Of a DNA stretch of 64,000 nucleotides, positions 41,361 through 48,885 are shown one piece after another; within the stretch, counting starts at the first letter, position 1; the number at the start of each line of letters is the position of its first letter. Below the pieces are notes generated by a model. That model saw only the letters and a program-made list of their open reading frames with translations. It searched no databases and was not told the origin of the DNA. The DNA lies in the NCBI RefSeq assembly GCF_022179085.1, contig NZ_BPQE01000026.1, forward strand, positions 1-64,000, in the 5' to 3' direction. Made by a program: the position numbers and the translations under genes. This DNA is from Methylobacterium aerolatum (GTDB taxonomy: Bacteria > Pseudomonadota > Alphaproteobacteria > Rhizobiales > Beijerinckiaceae).

Positions 41361-41854
41361 GCAAGCCTCCCGAGATCTGCATCCTCGGCGTCGATTGCGG
41401 TCTGACTGGCGCCCTAGCTTGGTATTTTCCTTCGGCGCCGGATCGTGTTGCCGTCGAAGATGCCCCGACGGCGGGCGGCGAGATCGATACTGGCCTGCTG
41501 CGGCGCCGGATCGCTCAGATGGGGCCGACGCTGGCCATCGTTGAGCAGGTTCATGCGATGCCGAAGAACGGCTCCATCGCGTCGTTCAAGCTCGGCATGG
41601 CCTATGGGCAGACTCGCGCTGCCATTGAGGCAGCGGGCATTCCTACCCACCTCGTCTCGGCGCAGCTTTGGAAGCGTCACTTCCGATTGCCGGGCAAGAC
41701 AGCTGGCGGTGAGGAGGCCGCGCGAGCACTGGCAATCCGGCTCTTTCCCGTCAGCGGCGAACGCTTTGAGCGCCGCAAGGACCACAACCGAGCCGACGCC
41801 GCCCTGCTCGCCCGCTACGGCGCCGACACCATCGCGAAGGGAGAGGCCGCATGA
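41357..41854 (+). CDS. RuvC-like Holliday junction resolvase
   Basis: A 165-residue RNase H-fold nuclease. ILGVDCGLTGALAWYF supplies the first catalytic aspartate, LAIVEQVHAMPKNGSIASFKLGMAYGQTRAAIEAAG the glutamate and helix, and KDHNRADAALLARYG the C-terminal aspartate. Phages use such enzymes to resolve replication intermediates before packaging, or for recombination. Overlaps the genes on either side by four bases. Confidence 0.85.
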   Translation: MSKPPEICILGVDCGLTGALAWYFPSAPDRVAVEDAPTAGGEIDTGLLRRRIAQMGPTLAIVEQVHAMPKNGSIASFKLGMAYGQTRAAIEAAGIPTHLVSAQLWKRHFRLPGKTAGGEEAARALAIRLFPVSGERFERRKDHNRADAALLARYGADTIAKGEAA

Positions 41855-42111
41855 ACGAACCTGCTCCCTACGGCACCGTTGAGAATGCCTGCGACTTCCT
41901 CGCTGAGATGGCCGGCGGCGTGATCGCGCACGCCACCGTCATGCGGCAGTACGCCGAGATCCGGTTTCTGCCGGGCCTCGACTACGCCACCCGCTGCACC
42001 GTCGCATACCTGAGGGCGATGCAAGCGGCAGGCGCGGAGGTCGAGCGGTCCCGTGCCGCCGCGATGCTCCGCACCCGCACCGAAGACATCGGACCAGGAA
42101 GGGGGGTCTGA
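41851..42111 (+). CDS. Small phage-type hypothetical protein
   Basis: An 86-residue helical protein beginning MNEPAPYGTVENACDFLAEMAGGV. Starts in the ATGA overlap with the resolvase gene and ends one base into the ATPase gene, so it sits inside the replication module. Function unknown. Confidence 0.6.
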   Translation: MNEPAPYGTVENACDFLAEMAGGVIAHATVMRQYAEIRFLPGLDYATRCTVAYLRAMQAAGAEVERSRAAAMLRTRTEDIGPGRGV

Positions 42112-43370
42112 TGCAGCATTACGAACGCCTGGACACCCTTCCGCCGCTAGGCGGCGCCGACGACGGCCGATGGCCGGAGTACGGACAACAGGAGGGTGCG
42201 CCAGTGGCGCGCCCCATCCGCGCGCAACGGTTCGAGTGGATCGATCCGACCAAGCTTCCCCGCCGCGAGTGGGTGCTCGGGCGGCACATGATCCGCAAGT
42301 TCATCTCGACCACCGTCAGCCCCGGCGGCGTCGGCAAATCCTCCCTCAGCATCGCGGAGGCGCTGTCGCTCGTCACTGGCCGCAATCTGATCGGACACGA
42401 ACCCCACGGCACCTATCGCGTCTGGCTGTGGAACGGGGAGGACCCGGAAGACGAGTTGCAGCGTCGGGTCATCGCCACGGCCATGCGCTACGGCATCACT
42501 GAGAAGGACATTGGCGGCCGGCTCTTCGTCAATTCGGGCCGCGACACCGAGATCGTCATCGCCCGACAGGAACGGACCGGCACAGTCGTCGCGGTGCCGG
42601 TGGTCGAGGCCATCCGCGCGACCATCATCGGCAACATGATCGACGTGGTGGTGATCGACCCGTTCGTGAGCTGCCACGCGGTCAACGAGAACGACAACGG
42701 CGCCATCAATGCCGTGGCGACCGCCTGGGCGCAGATCGCGGATAGCACCGGAGCCGCCATCGAACTTGTGCATCACTCCCGGAAGACCGGTGGCCAGGAG
42801 GTGACAGCCGAAGATGCGCGCGGTGCCGTCGCCCTTCTGTCCAAGGCCCGCGCCGCCCGCGTGCTCAATCCCATGACGAAGGAGGAAGCGGAGAGAGCCG
42901 GAGTGGAAATGCGCGGCACCTACTTCCGGGTGGATCGGGGCAAGGGCAACCTCGCGCCGCCGAGCAGCGACGCCTCCACTTGGTTTCACCTCACCTCCGT
43001 CGATCTCGGCAACCGAGGCCCCGGCAATCTCGACTTCGGCGATAGCGTCGGCGTCGTAGAGTCGTGGCAGTGGCCCGACGCCTTCGAGGGCATCGAAGTC
43101 CGCGATCTGGTGGCCGCGCAGACCGAAGTCATGGCCGGTGGCCCGTGGCGGCAAAGCCCGCAGTCGCCTCAATGGATCGGCTACCCAATCGCCAAGGCTC
43201 TTCGCCTCGATCCCGACAGCAAGACCGACCGGCAGCGCATCGGCCGACTGCTCAAGACGTGGATCGCCAACGGCATGTTCGTGACAGTTGAGGGCCAAGA
43301 CGAGGGCCGAAAGGTCCGCACTTTCATCGAGGTTGGCACTCTCGCTTGCTCCACCTCGGATGGCACCTGA
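42111..43370 (+). CDS. RepA-like AAA/RecA-fold ATPase (putative replicative helicase)
   Basis: A 419-residue hexameric-helicase-type ATPase of the AAA_25/RSF1010 RepA group. Walker A is VSPGGVGKSSLSIAEAL, followed by WLWNGEDPEDELQRR, Walker B VVVIDPFVS and sensor-like LVHHSRKTGGQEVTAEDARGAVALLSKARAARVLNPM. Such proteins load or unwind at element origins. A C-terminal winged-helix-like part (YPIAKALRLDPDSKTDRQRIGRLLKTWIANG) may bind DNA. The iteron-like repeats immediately downstream fit an origin. Confidence 0.85.
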   Translation: MQHYERLDTLPPLGGADDGRWPEYGQQEGAPVARPIRAQRFEWIDPTKLPRREWVLGRHMIRKFISTTVSPGGVGKSSLSIAEALSLVTGRNLIGHEPHGTYRVWLWNGEDPEDELQRRVIATAMRYGITEKDIGGRLFVNSGRDTEIVIARQERTGTVVAVPVVEAIRATIIGNMIDVVVIDPFVSCHAVNENDNGAINAVATAWAQIADSTGAAIELVHHSRKTGGQEVTAEDARGAVALLSKARAARVLNPMTKEEAERAGVEMRGTYFRVDRGKGNLAPPSSDASTWFHLTSVDLGNRGPGNLDFGDSVGVVESWQWPDAFEGIEVRDLVAAQTEVMAGGPWRQSPQSPQWIGYPIAKALRLDPDSKTDRQRIGRLLKTWIANGMFVTVEGQDEGRKVRTFIEVGTLACSTSDGT

Positions 43371-43383
43371 AATGGCCGGGATC

Positions 43384-43500
43384 TGCGCCACCACCACTTG
43401 CCACCCCTATAAGGGGGTGGCGCAAGTGGCGCAGTGGCGCAAAGATCCTTTCCGCTCCACTGCGCCACTTTGCGGCGCTCCACCTTTTCGAGGTGGCGCA
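43384..43500. repeat. GTGGCGCA iteron-like array (putative replication origin)
   Basis: Six copies of the octamer. Direct copies start at 43417, 43426, 43434 and 43493; inverted copies tgcgccac start at 43384 and 43461. The inner ccacccctataagggggtgg forms a hairpin. The array starts 14 bases after the RepA-like gene. Iterons next to a RepA-type helicase are the common layout of plasmid and satellite origins, so this is a candidate origin or control site. Confidence 0.55.
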
Positions 43501-43509
43501 GCACGTTCC

Positions 43510-43608
43510 TCAGGGGTCCTTGAGCCTCCGCACGTAGATGAACCCCGCAACGAGGGCGCTGACGACGAGGGCCAGAACCACAAGCTCACCGATCAGACCG
43601 TTGCCCAT
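43510..43608 (-). CDS. 32-residue single-pass membrane peptide
   Basis: A minus-strand micro-ORF of 32 codons with one hydrophobic helix: MGNGLIGELVVLALVVSALVAG followed by a positively charged end, FIYVRRLKDP. The charge pattern predicts an N-out, C-in membrane peptide. A weak GGGG-containing ribosome site precedes the ATG. Phage micro-proteins like this can be lysis regulators, but no function can be assigned. Confidence 0.45.
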   Translation of the reverse strand: MGNGLIGELVVLALVVSALVAGFIYVRRLKDP

Positions 43609-43892
43609 CGCAGCACCCCATCACCTTGAGACGCTGGCGATATAGGGGCTGTTGGGCGCCGCTCGCCCGCGCCAGTGGCCTGAATAAAACAGCCGACCGC
43701 CATCGTTGGCGCCGCCGCTGACCGACCCGCATCGTTCCGAAAACCGAATGGCGGATAGGTCGTCCGCTATCGAGGCCGAAAAGCACCGCAACGGCAATGC
43801 CTTGAGATTGCAGCCGTCACGCTACCCACGTTCTCGCCCACGATTGGGGGCGTTTCTGACCCGGTTGAGCCACGTATGGTAGAGCGAATGCT

Positions 43893-44159
43893 TCAGGGAC
43901 CGCCCGACCTTAGCGGAACCACCGTCGTCGGGTCTGAGACGCCCTCATGCCCGGCGGCCTTGTCTGCCTCATGCTGGGCGAAGCTTAGGACACGCCGTTG
44001 GGCCTGTGCGTCACTGATGGCCGCCCAGGCTCTGAGTAGGGCTACGGCGCTTTCATCGGGAAGGACAGCGGCATCCTCAAAGAAGTGCTCGACCGGCACG
44101 CCGAGCGCCGAGGCGACGACATCGAGGACGGGGTTGTAGCGGTCGGGTAGCCTGGTCAT
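43893..44159 (-). pseudogene. Truncated XRE-type phage repressor remnant
   Basis: An 88-residue frame matching only the C-terminal part of the XRE regulators common in this order: VLDVVASALGVPVEHFFEDA is the end of the helix-turn-helix domain, and LLRAWAAISDAQAQRRVLSFAQ the linker to the usual end. The expected N-terminal recognition helices are missing; upstream in the same frame there is a stop codon within a dozen codons and no HTH sequence. It may still encode a stub, but DNA binding is unlikely. Confidence 0.55.
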
Positions 44160-44485
44160 GGCGCCCGCTACGCCCGAGGCGTGGCCACGGTTTCACGCTG
44201 GCGGTCAAAATGTCGTCTGCCAAGGACACGGCGAGAATGGTGTCCCCGTGTGACGCTTACTGCTTCGGCTTGGCGTCCAGCTTCAGCGACTAATCCGTCT
44301 GCGGCTCCACCCTACTCGCGTCAGGCTTCGCGGGCGTGTTGTCCTGTTCGGCATCGCCGCAGACGCAAGTCTCCGAGAGCCGCCTACCAAAGCTATGGAA
44401 AATATTATAGCTTGTGCTATATTAGTTACCGAAGCGTTCGAGTGCGTGCCGTTTTCGGCGGCTCAGCGCGGCAGGATGGCAGGCA
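44160..44485. promoter_or_regulatory. Divergent control region of the packaging module
   Basis: About 326 bases between the degenerate regulator and the gene at 44486. It is GC-rich except for an AT-rich island at 44395-44430 with the inverted repeat described separately. No gene seen. Confidence 0.4.
44403..44424. promoter_or_regulatory. AT-rich inverted repeat, putative operator/promoter
   Basis: tatagc ttgt gctata (44406-44421), with pairing continuing after one mismatch (ta/ta at 44403-44404 and 44423-44424). It includes a TATATT sequence that could be a -10 box for the plus-strand genes. The lone AT-rich site in this region is a good candidate for a phage repressor operator. Confidence 0.45.
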
Positions 44486-44923
44486 ATGGCCTACGGCGCA
44501 CACACCACGACGACCGACCGGCCCGATGGGCGGCAGGGCTCGACGCTGGCCGTGCGCGGTTCCACTCGCTCCCCTCGGGTTCAGTCGGCCTTGAGCAATG
44601 GCACCCGGATGCATCTCGGCCGGGTGGATGGCCGATCCGCTGCCGGGCGACGCTTCAAGGATCTGGTTCGAACCTTGGAGGCGGAGCGGGGCGGCGCTGA
44701 AAGTCTCGACGTTGGCCGCAGACAGGCAATTCGGGCTTACGCGCAATTGGTGGTCGAACGCGAGCTTATGGAGGCTGAGCGGGCCGCAGGGCGCGCCATT
44801 GATCCTGAGACCTACGGCCAGTTGTGCGACCGGGCCGACCGCCAGCTTCGACGCATGGGGCCGGTGAAGGCCCCCGAGCGTCAGAGCGTCCGCGAGCGCT
44901 ACGCCAAGGGTCGCCCGGCATGA
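44486..44923 (+). CDS. Hypothetical protein preceding terminase (putative small terminase role)
   Basis: A 145-residue protein. The first 45 residues are low-complexity; the rest is helical and basic: RRFKDLVRTLEAERGGAESLDVGRRQAIRAYAQLVVERELMEAERAAGRAIDPETYGQLCDRADRQLRRMG. It overlaps the large terminase gene (ATGA), the usual place of the small, DNA-recognising terminase subunit. The assignment is positional; I do not recognise the sequence. The start could be an internal codon. Confidence 0.6.
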   Translation: MAYGAHTTTTDRPDGRQGSTLAVRGSTRSPRVQSALSNGTRMHLGRVDGRSAAGRRFKDLVRTLEAERGGAESLDVGRRQAIRAYAQLVVERELMEAERAAGRAIDPETYGQLCDRADRQLRRMGPVKAPERQSVRERYAKGRPA

Positions 44924-46416
44924 ACCCGGCCTGCCGCCCCCTCTGCACCATGCGCGAGGCCCTGGCCGATCCCGCGATCTTCGCGGAGATCCTGCCGGGC
45001 GAAACCTGGGCGCCGTGGCGAGCCATCCTGATCGCGTCCAGGGGCGAGGAGCTGACCGACGACGAGCGGGCGATCTTCACCGCGCTTACCGGCCGCGAGC
45101 GCGAGCCGGAGCATCCCGTTGACGAGCTTTGGGGCATCGTCGGCCGTCGCGGCGGCAAGTCCCGCGCTTTCTCCGTGCTTGGCGCCTACCTCGCCGGGCT
45201 GGTGGACTACAGCGCCATTCAGGGCATCGGAGAGCGGTTCAAGCTGCCGATCATGGCCGCGACCACGGTCCAGGCCGCCAAGATCTTCTCGTACATGCGC
45301 GGCGTGTTCGAGTACTCGGCCGAGATGCGGGACATGGTGGACGGCGAGCCGACCGCCGACACGATCCGGCTGCGCGCGGGCGTGGACATTGAGGTTCGGC
45401 CAGCGAACTACAAGACGATCCGGGGCGAGACGCTAATTGGGTGCCTCTGCGATGAGGTGGCGTTCTGGAGCCTTGAGAACAGCGCCAATCCCGACACGCT
45501 GATCCTCGACGCGGTGAGGCCGGGGATGGCGACGACGGGCGGCCCTCTCTGCGTCCTGTCGAGCCCCTACGCGCGCAAGGGTGAACTCTACCGGACCCAT
45601 CAGCGGGACTTCGGGCCGAACGGCGACCCGGTGGTGCTGGTGCTCCGCGCCCCGTCGCAGACGATGAACCCGAGCCTCGACCCTGCGGTGGTGAAGCGGG
45701 CCTATACCCGCGATCCGGCGGCGGCGGCGGCGGAGTATGGCGCTGAGTTCCGGCGGGACGTGGAAGCCTTCATCACCTTGGAGGCGGTTCAGGCGTGCAT
45801 GGACGCGGGGGTTCGCGAGCGGCCTCCGGTTGAAGGCACACGCTACGTCGCCTTCGTGGACCCGGCCGGTGGCGGCGCCGACAGCATGACGCTCGGCATT
45901 GCACACCGGGAGAAGGATCTGACCTTCCTCGACGCGATCCGCGAGGAGACAGTCGGGACATCGCCCGCGCTGGTGGTGGAGCGGTTTGCCGAGACGCTGA
46001 AAACCTATGGGATCCGGAAGGTCACGGGCGACAAGTACGCCGGCGAGTGGCCGCGCGAGCAGTTCGCCAAGCACGGCATCACCTACGAGATCTCGGACAA
46101 GAGCAAGACCGAGATTTACGCGGCATTCCTACCAATCCTGAATTCGCAGAGCGCCCGGCTGATCGAGGCGCCGAAACTTGAGGCGCAGATCGTCTCATTG
46201 GAGCGGCGCACCACGCGCGGGACGGGCCGGGACATCATCGACCATCCGCAGGTGAAGGGCGCGCACGACGACGTGGCGAACGCGGCGGCGGGCGCCGTGG
46301 TGCTCGTCGGCAGCGGCCCGAAACCTCTCATCATCACCGCTGAGGCCGCCGCATTCTTCAAAAGTCCCGGCCCTGGCCGCAACCGACACCGCTATCGCTA
46401 CGGGAGCACGCTCTGA
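44920..46416 (+). CDS. Phage terminase large subunit
   Basis: A 498-residue DNA-packaging motor. The ATPase half has GIVGRRGGKSRAFSVLGAYLAG (Walker A-like) and LIGCLCDEVAFWSLENSANPD (Walker B with catalytic Glu). The nuclease half has YVAFVDPAGGGADSMTLGIAH, VTGDKYAGEWPREQFAKHGI and the C-terminal HDDVANAAAGAVVL. The RRGGKS start is a variant of the usual GxGKS loop, seen in this terminase group. I start at the overlapping ATG (44920); an ATG 10 codons on is possible. Essential for packaging in a functional phage, yet head genes are not found beside it. Confidence 0.9.
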   Translation: MNPACRPLCTMREALADPAIFAEILPGETWAPWRAILIASRGEELTDDERAIFTALTGREREPEHPVDELWGIVGRRGGKSRAFSVLGAYLAGLVDYSAIQGIGERFKLPIMAATTVQAAKIFSYMRGVFEYSAEMRDMVDGEPTADTIRLRAGVDIEVRPANYKTIRGETLIGCLCDEVAFWSLENSANPDTLILDAVRPGMATTGGPLCVLSSPYARKGELYRTHQRDFGPNGDPVVLVLRAPSQTMNPSLDPAVVKRAYTRDPAAAAAEYGAEFRRDVEAFITLEAVQACMDAGVRERPPVEGTRYVAFVDPAGGGADSMTLGIAHREKDLTFLDAIREETVGTSPALVVERFAETLKTYGIRKVTGDKYAGEWPREQFAKHGITYEISDKSKTEIYAAFLPILNSQSARLIEAPKLEAQIVSLERRTTRGTGRDIIDHPQVKGAHDDVANAAAGAVVLVGSGPKPLIITAEAAAFFKSPGPGRNRHRYRYGSTL

Positions 46417-46685
46417 TGGCCTATCGCGTCTGCCTCTACGATGTCGCCGCCCTCACGGCCGATGGCCGCCGTGGCCGTCGCGTCAACGCCGCTGCCTACA
46501 CCGGCATCGCGGGCGACACGCGCTCATTCCTGATCGTCAGCCCCTCCGACCTGATGACTCCGGCCTGGGCGGCGGCGTCCCGCGTCACGGGCAACCCCGC
46601 CGACGGCGGCGTGATCGAACTCTACCCCATCACCGAGAAGCCGAGCGACGTGCCGGCGGTGAACTTTGTCCCGTGGACCAACTGA
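46416..46685 (+). CDS. Small phage hypothetical protein
   Basis: An 89-residue protein (MAYRVCLYDVAALTADGRRGRRVNAAAYTGIAGDTRSFLIVSPSDLM) starting one base into the terminase stop. The beta-rich pattern could be a small head or tail accessory; no family recognised. It stands where a portal gene would normally begin. Confidence 0.6.
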   Translation: MAYRVCLYDVAALTADGRRGRRVNAAAYTGIAGDTRSFLIVSPSDLMTPAWAAASRVTGNPADGGVIELYPITEKPSDVPAVNFVPWTN

Positions 46686-46710
46686 GCCGTTAAATCGAAG
46701 GAATAGATCG

Positions 46711-47106
46711 ATGACCCCTGAGACCATGGAAAACCTCCTCGAATTCTGCATGGGCAAGATCCCTGACGAGGATCTGATGACCTTGGAGGAGATGCTGGCG
46801 AAACAGGTTCCGGCGAAAGAGATCGCTGCCGATGCTGCAATCAAGCGCCGGGCCAAACTGGCGATGGACTGCCAAGCGCGAGGCTACCGGGTTCAGCGAA
46901 AGCGCGCTGCGCAGGCTATCGTGGCGGATCGCGACATCATTCTCGGCCTGCACCCCGACATGTTCCGGCTGAGCGATCCGTCCGATATCGGCGCCGTCCC
47001 CACTGGATCGGTCAAGCCGCGCACCAAGCCCCATCGGATGACCGAGACTGAGGTCGCGGCGTCCGAGAAGGCATTCCCGAACATGTCCCGACTCAGGAAG
47101 CACTGA
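46711..47106 (+). CDS. Phage hypothetical protein
   Basis: A 131-residue protein beginning MTPETMENLLEFCMGKIPDEDLMTLEEMLAK, mostly helical with a basic C-terminus (KPRTKPHRMTETEVAASEKAFPNMSRLRKH). I use the ATG at 46711 because it has an AAGGA site; an in-frame start 15 codons upstream lies in the previous gene. The N-terminal acidic helix and basic tail could suit a scaffolding or DNA-binding role, which is speculation. Confidence 0.6.
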   Translation: MTPETMENLLEFCMGKIPDEDLMTLEEMLAKQVPAKEIAADAAIKRRAKLAMDCQARGYRVQRKRAAQAIVADRDIILGLHPDMFRLSDPSDIGAVPTGSVKPRTKPHRMTETEVAASEKAFPNMSRLRKH

Positions 47107-47109
47107 GCC

Positions 47110-47805
47110 GTGGCGAAGGCATCCCTCACCCTCATCCCCCCGGCCCGCACGCCCGAGCGGCAGAAGCTGGCCGACGCCATTCTTGAGCGCGACCGCCGGG
47201 CCGCACTCGTCCAGGCCAAGAGCGCCGAGAAGGCGGCTCACATGGACAAGTATCAGCCGCTTTGGTCGCGGCGGTTCGCTCTGGAAGACGATCTGAAGCA
47301 TCAGCGCCGCGCCCCGACGAGTTACACCGAACGTCTGGACGCCCTCTTGAGCGGGGAGCAGCCGCCGGAGGCCACTCCCGTCGAGGCGATGGAGGCCGAG
47401 CTTGAGAAGGTGAACGCCGAGGTCGCCCGCCTGCGCGAGCAGGAGCGGGTGATCGAGAGCGACCTTCGGCTGCTGGAAAGCGCGCACAGCATGGCGGTCG
47501 GCTGGGTTGAGAATGCTGCGGGCGCCGTCATCATTGCCGAACCTGCCACAGCGGCAGTGGTCGCCGAGTACGCCAAGCTGAAGACGCGATTGCGAATGCT
47601 TGATCGCGCCATCGACGGCGCACTGACGGTCAGCTTCCTCAGCGGGGGCAATTCAATGATCGATCATCATGTTGTTCGGGGCCTTCCGACACTACCGCCT
47701 TGCCCTTGGCAGGCCGCGCGAGACCGTCTCGCCTCCGATCCCGATGCCCGCCTCCCCATGCCGGAGGACGTGTTCGCCGAGTCATCACCGCGCTCGGCCG
47801 CCTGA
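47110..47805 (+). CDS. Coiled-coil phage hypothetical protein
   Basis: A 231-residue protein with long heptad-type helices (about residues 15-65 and 90-135: ATPVEAMEAELEKVNAEVARLREQERVIESDLRLLE). GTG start three bases after the previous stop. The C-terminus reads RDRLASDPDARLPMPEDVFAESSP. Coiled coils of this type occur in scaffold or head-maturation proteins, but I can name no family. Confidence 0.6.
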   Translation: MAKASLTLIPPARTPERQKLADAILERDRRAALVQAKSAEKAAHMDKYQPLWSRRFALEDDLKHQRRAPTSYTERLDALLSGEQPPEATPVEAMEAELEKVNAEVARLREQERVIESDLRLLESAHSMAVGWVENAAGAVIIAEPATAAVVAEYAKLKTRLRMLDRAIDGALTVSFLSGGNSMIDHHVVRGLPTLPPCPWQAARDRLASDPDARLPMPEDVFAESSPRSAA

Positions 47806-47979
47806 CGCAGCGCGATCACCGGATTGCCTGACAGGGCGGGGTCCGGCCGCGAAGCTAGCGCGCGGGGCCTTCTCGGGCTTCACCCCGCGCGGCGCCAAGC
47901 TGGCAAGTGGCGCTCACCAAGTAACCGCCAGCAGACGACGAGGCTCCACTGCATGAGAGCCGGCGTCCTCCCGACAAAG

Positions 47980-48004
47980 CCCCCGGCGCCGACGTGCCGG
48001 GGGC
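47980..48004. terminator. Hairpin upstream of the 48023 gene
   Basis: A 9-bp GC stem (gcccccggc / gccgggggc) with a seven- to eight-base loop, 18 bases before the next gene. No T-run. It could be a processing or attenuation hairpin between the two phage gene blocks. Confidence 0.45.
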
Positions 48005-48022
48005 ATCCCGACGAGGGGCGCC

Positions 48023-48355
48023 ATGAGCAACATTGTAGCATTGAAGACCGCCACCGTACCGGCTGGCAGCTTTCTGACTGTCAAAGAGTATGCGGCGCCC
48101 GGCGCTCTCCGCGTTGTGCTCGGCAAGATCGATTGGCCGTCGGCTCCGAGTGAATGGGTGATCGCGATCCGTGCGCCCGGTGCGCCGGATATGGGTATTG
48201 CAACTGGCCCTTGGCCGGAGGGCAACACCGAGCATGAGGCCAACGTCGCGTCTCTCTACATTCGGCTTGCGCAGGCGACTCTTGAGATCGCGAAGTCTCG
48301 GATCGCAGCACTTACCGGAGACACATCTTCCGACGCACCAGAAAGCGTCGCCTGA
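48023..48355 (+). CDS. Phage hypothetical protein
   Basis: A 110-residue soluble protein (MSNIVALKTATVPAGSFLTVKEYAAPGALRVVLGKIDWPSAPSEWVIAI) with a GAGGGG ribosome site. Its stop overlaps the next start. No family recognised. It lies at the beginning of the tail-like block. Confidence 0.6.
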   Translation: MSNIVALKTATVPAGSFLTVKEYAAPGALRVVLGKIDWPSAPSEWVIAIRAPGAPDMGIATGPWPEGNTEHEANVASLYIRLAQATLEIAKSRIAALTGDTSSDAPESVA

Positions 48356-48870
48356 TGGCTAAGCCGCGCCTGCCCAGGGAGTCCATGCAGAACGTTGATA
48401 AGGTTCGCAAGTTTGCGGTCCGCCAACGGCTGCTGATCGGCATCCCAGCGTCGAAGGTCGCTCGGACCGATAGCGCCATGAACAACGCGACGCTCGCCTA
48501 CATCCATGAGTACGGCGCGCCCGAGGCCAACATCCCGGCCCGGCCCTTCCTGATGCCCGGCATGGAAGCGGCCGAGCCGATGATCGTGGACGAACTAGCG
48601 AAGGCCCTGGCCAAGGGCATCGCACTCGCGGCCGTCCAGGGGGACGTGTCGGCAGGCAAAGCCGCGCTCACCGATGGACTGAACCGCGCTGGCCTCAAGG
48701 CCGTGTCCATCATCCAGGGTCAGATCACGGCGGGGCTCTCACCCCCACTGGCCGACCGCACCGTCTACGCTCGGCTGCACCGCAGGAAGAACCGGCGCAC
48801 CGGACCGGACCTGAAGCCACTCTTCGATACCGGGCAGCTTTTGCGCTCGATCACCTACGTCATTCGATAG
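48355..48870 (+). CDS. HK97 gp10/phage virion morphogenesis-like protein
   Basis: A 171-residue tail-completion-type protein. NNATLAYIHEYGAPEANIPARPFLMPGMEAAEP is the typical 'ihEyG.p...ipaRPFl.pg' block of these proteins, which join head and tail. RRKNRRTGPDLKPLFDTGQLLRSITYVIR is the characteristic C-terminus, in which the last strand packs against neighbours. The best structural gene in the element. Overlaps the upstream stop. Confidence 0.8.
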   Translation: MAKPRLPRESMQNVDKVRKFAVRQRLLIGIPASKVARTDSAMNNATLAYIHEYGAPEANIPARPFLMPGMEAAEPMIVDELAKALAKGIALAAVQGDVSAGKAALTDGLNRAGLKAVSIIQGQITAGLSPPLADRTVYARLHRRKNRRTGPDLKPLFDTGQLLRSITYVIR

Positions 48871-48885
48871 CGCGAGGTCTCGCCC

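Larger units (their letters stand above)
43371..43892. other. Intergenic stretch with iterons and a minus-strand micro-ORF
   Basis: About 520 bases. It contains the GTGGCGCA repeats (43384-43500), the micro-ORF at 43510-43608, and 280 bases (43609-43890) where I see nothing convincing. A plus-strand frame through the repeats (43371-43629) is a low-quality product of the iterons and is not called. Confidence 0.5.

Noticed and set aside
43371-43629. Plus-strand ORF starting MAGICATTTCHPYKG after the ATPase gene
   Set aside because: Most of its sequence is the translation of the GTGGCGCA repeats; no ribosome site.
48355-48870. Capsid or portal protein
   Set aside because: The IHEYG...IPARPFL block matches tail-completion/gp10-type proteins, and 171 residues is too short for a capsid or portal.
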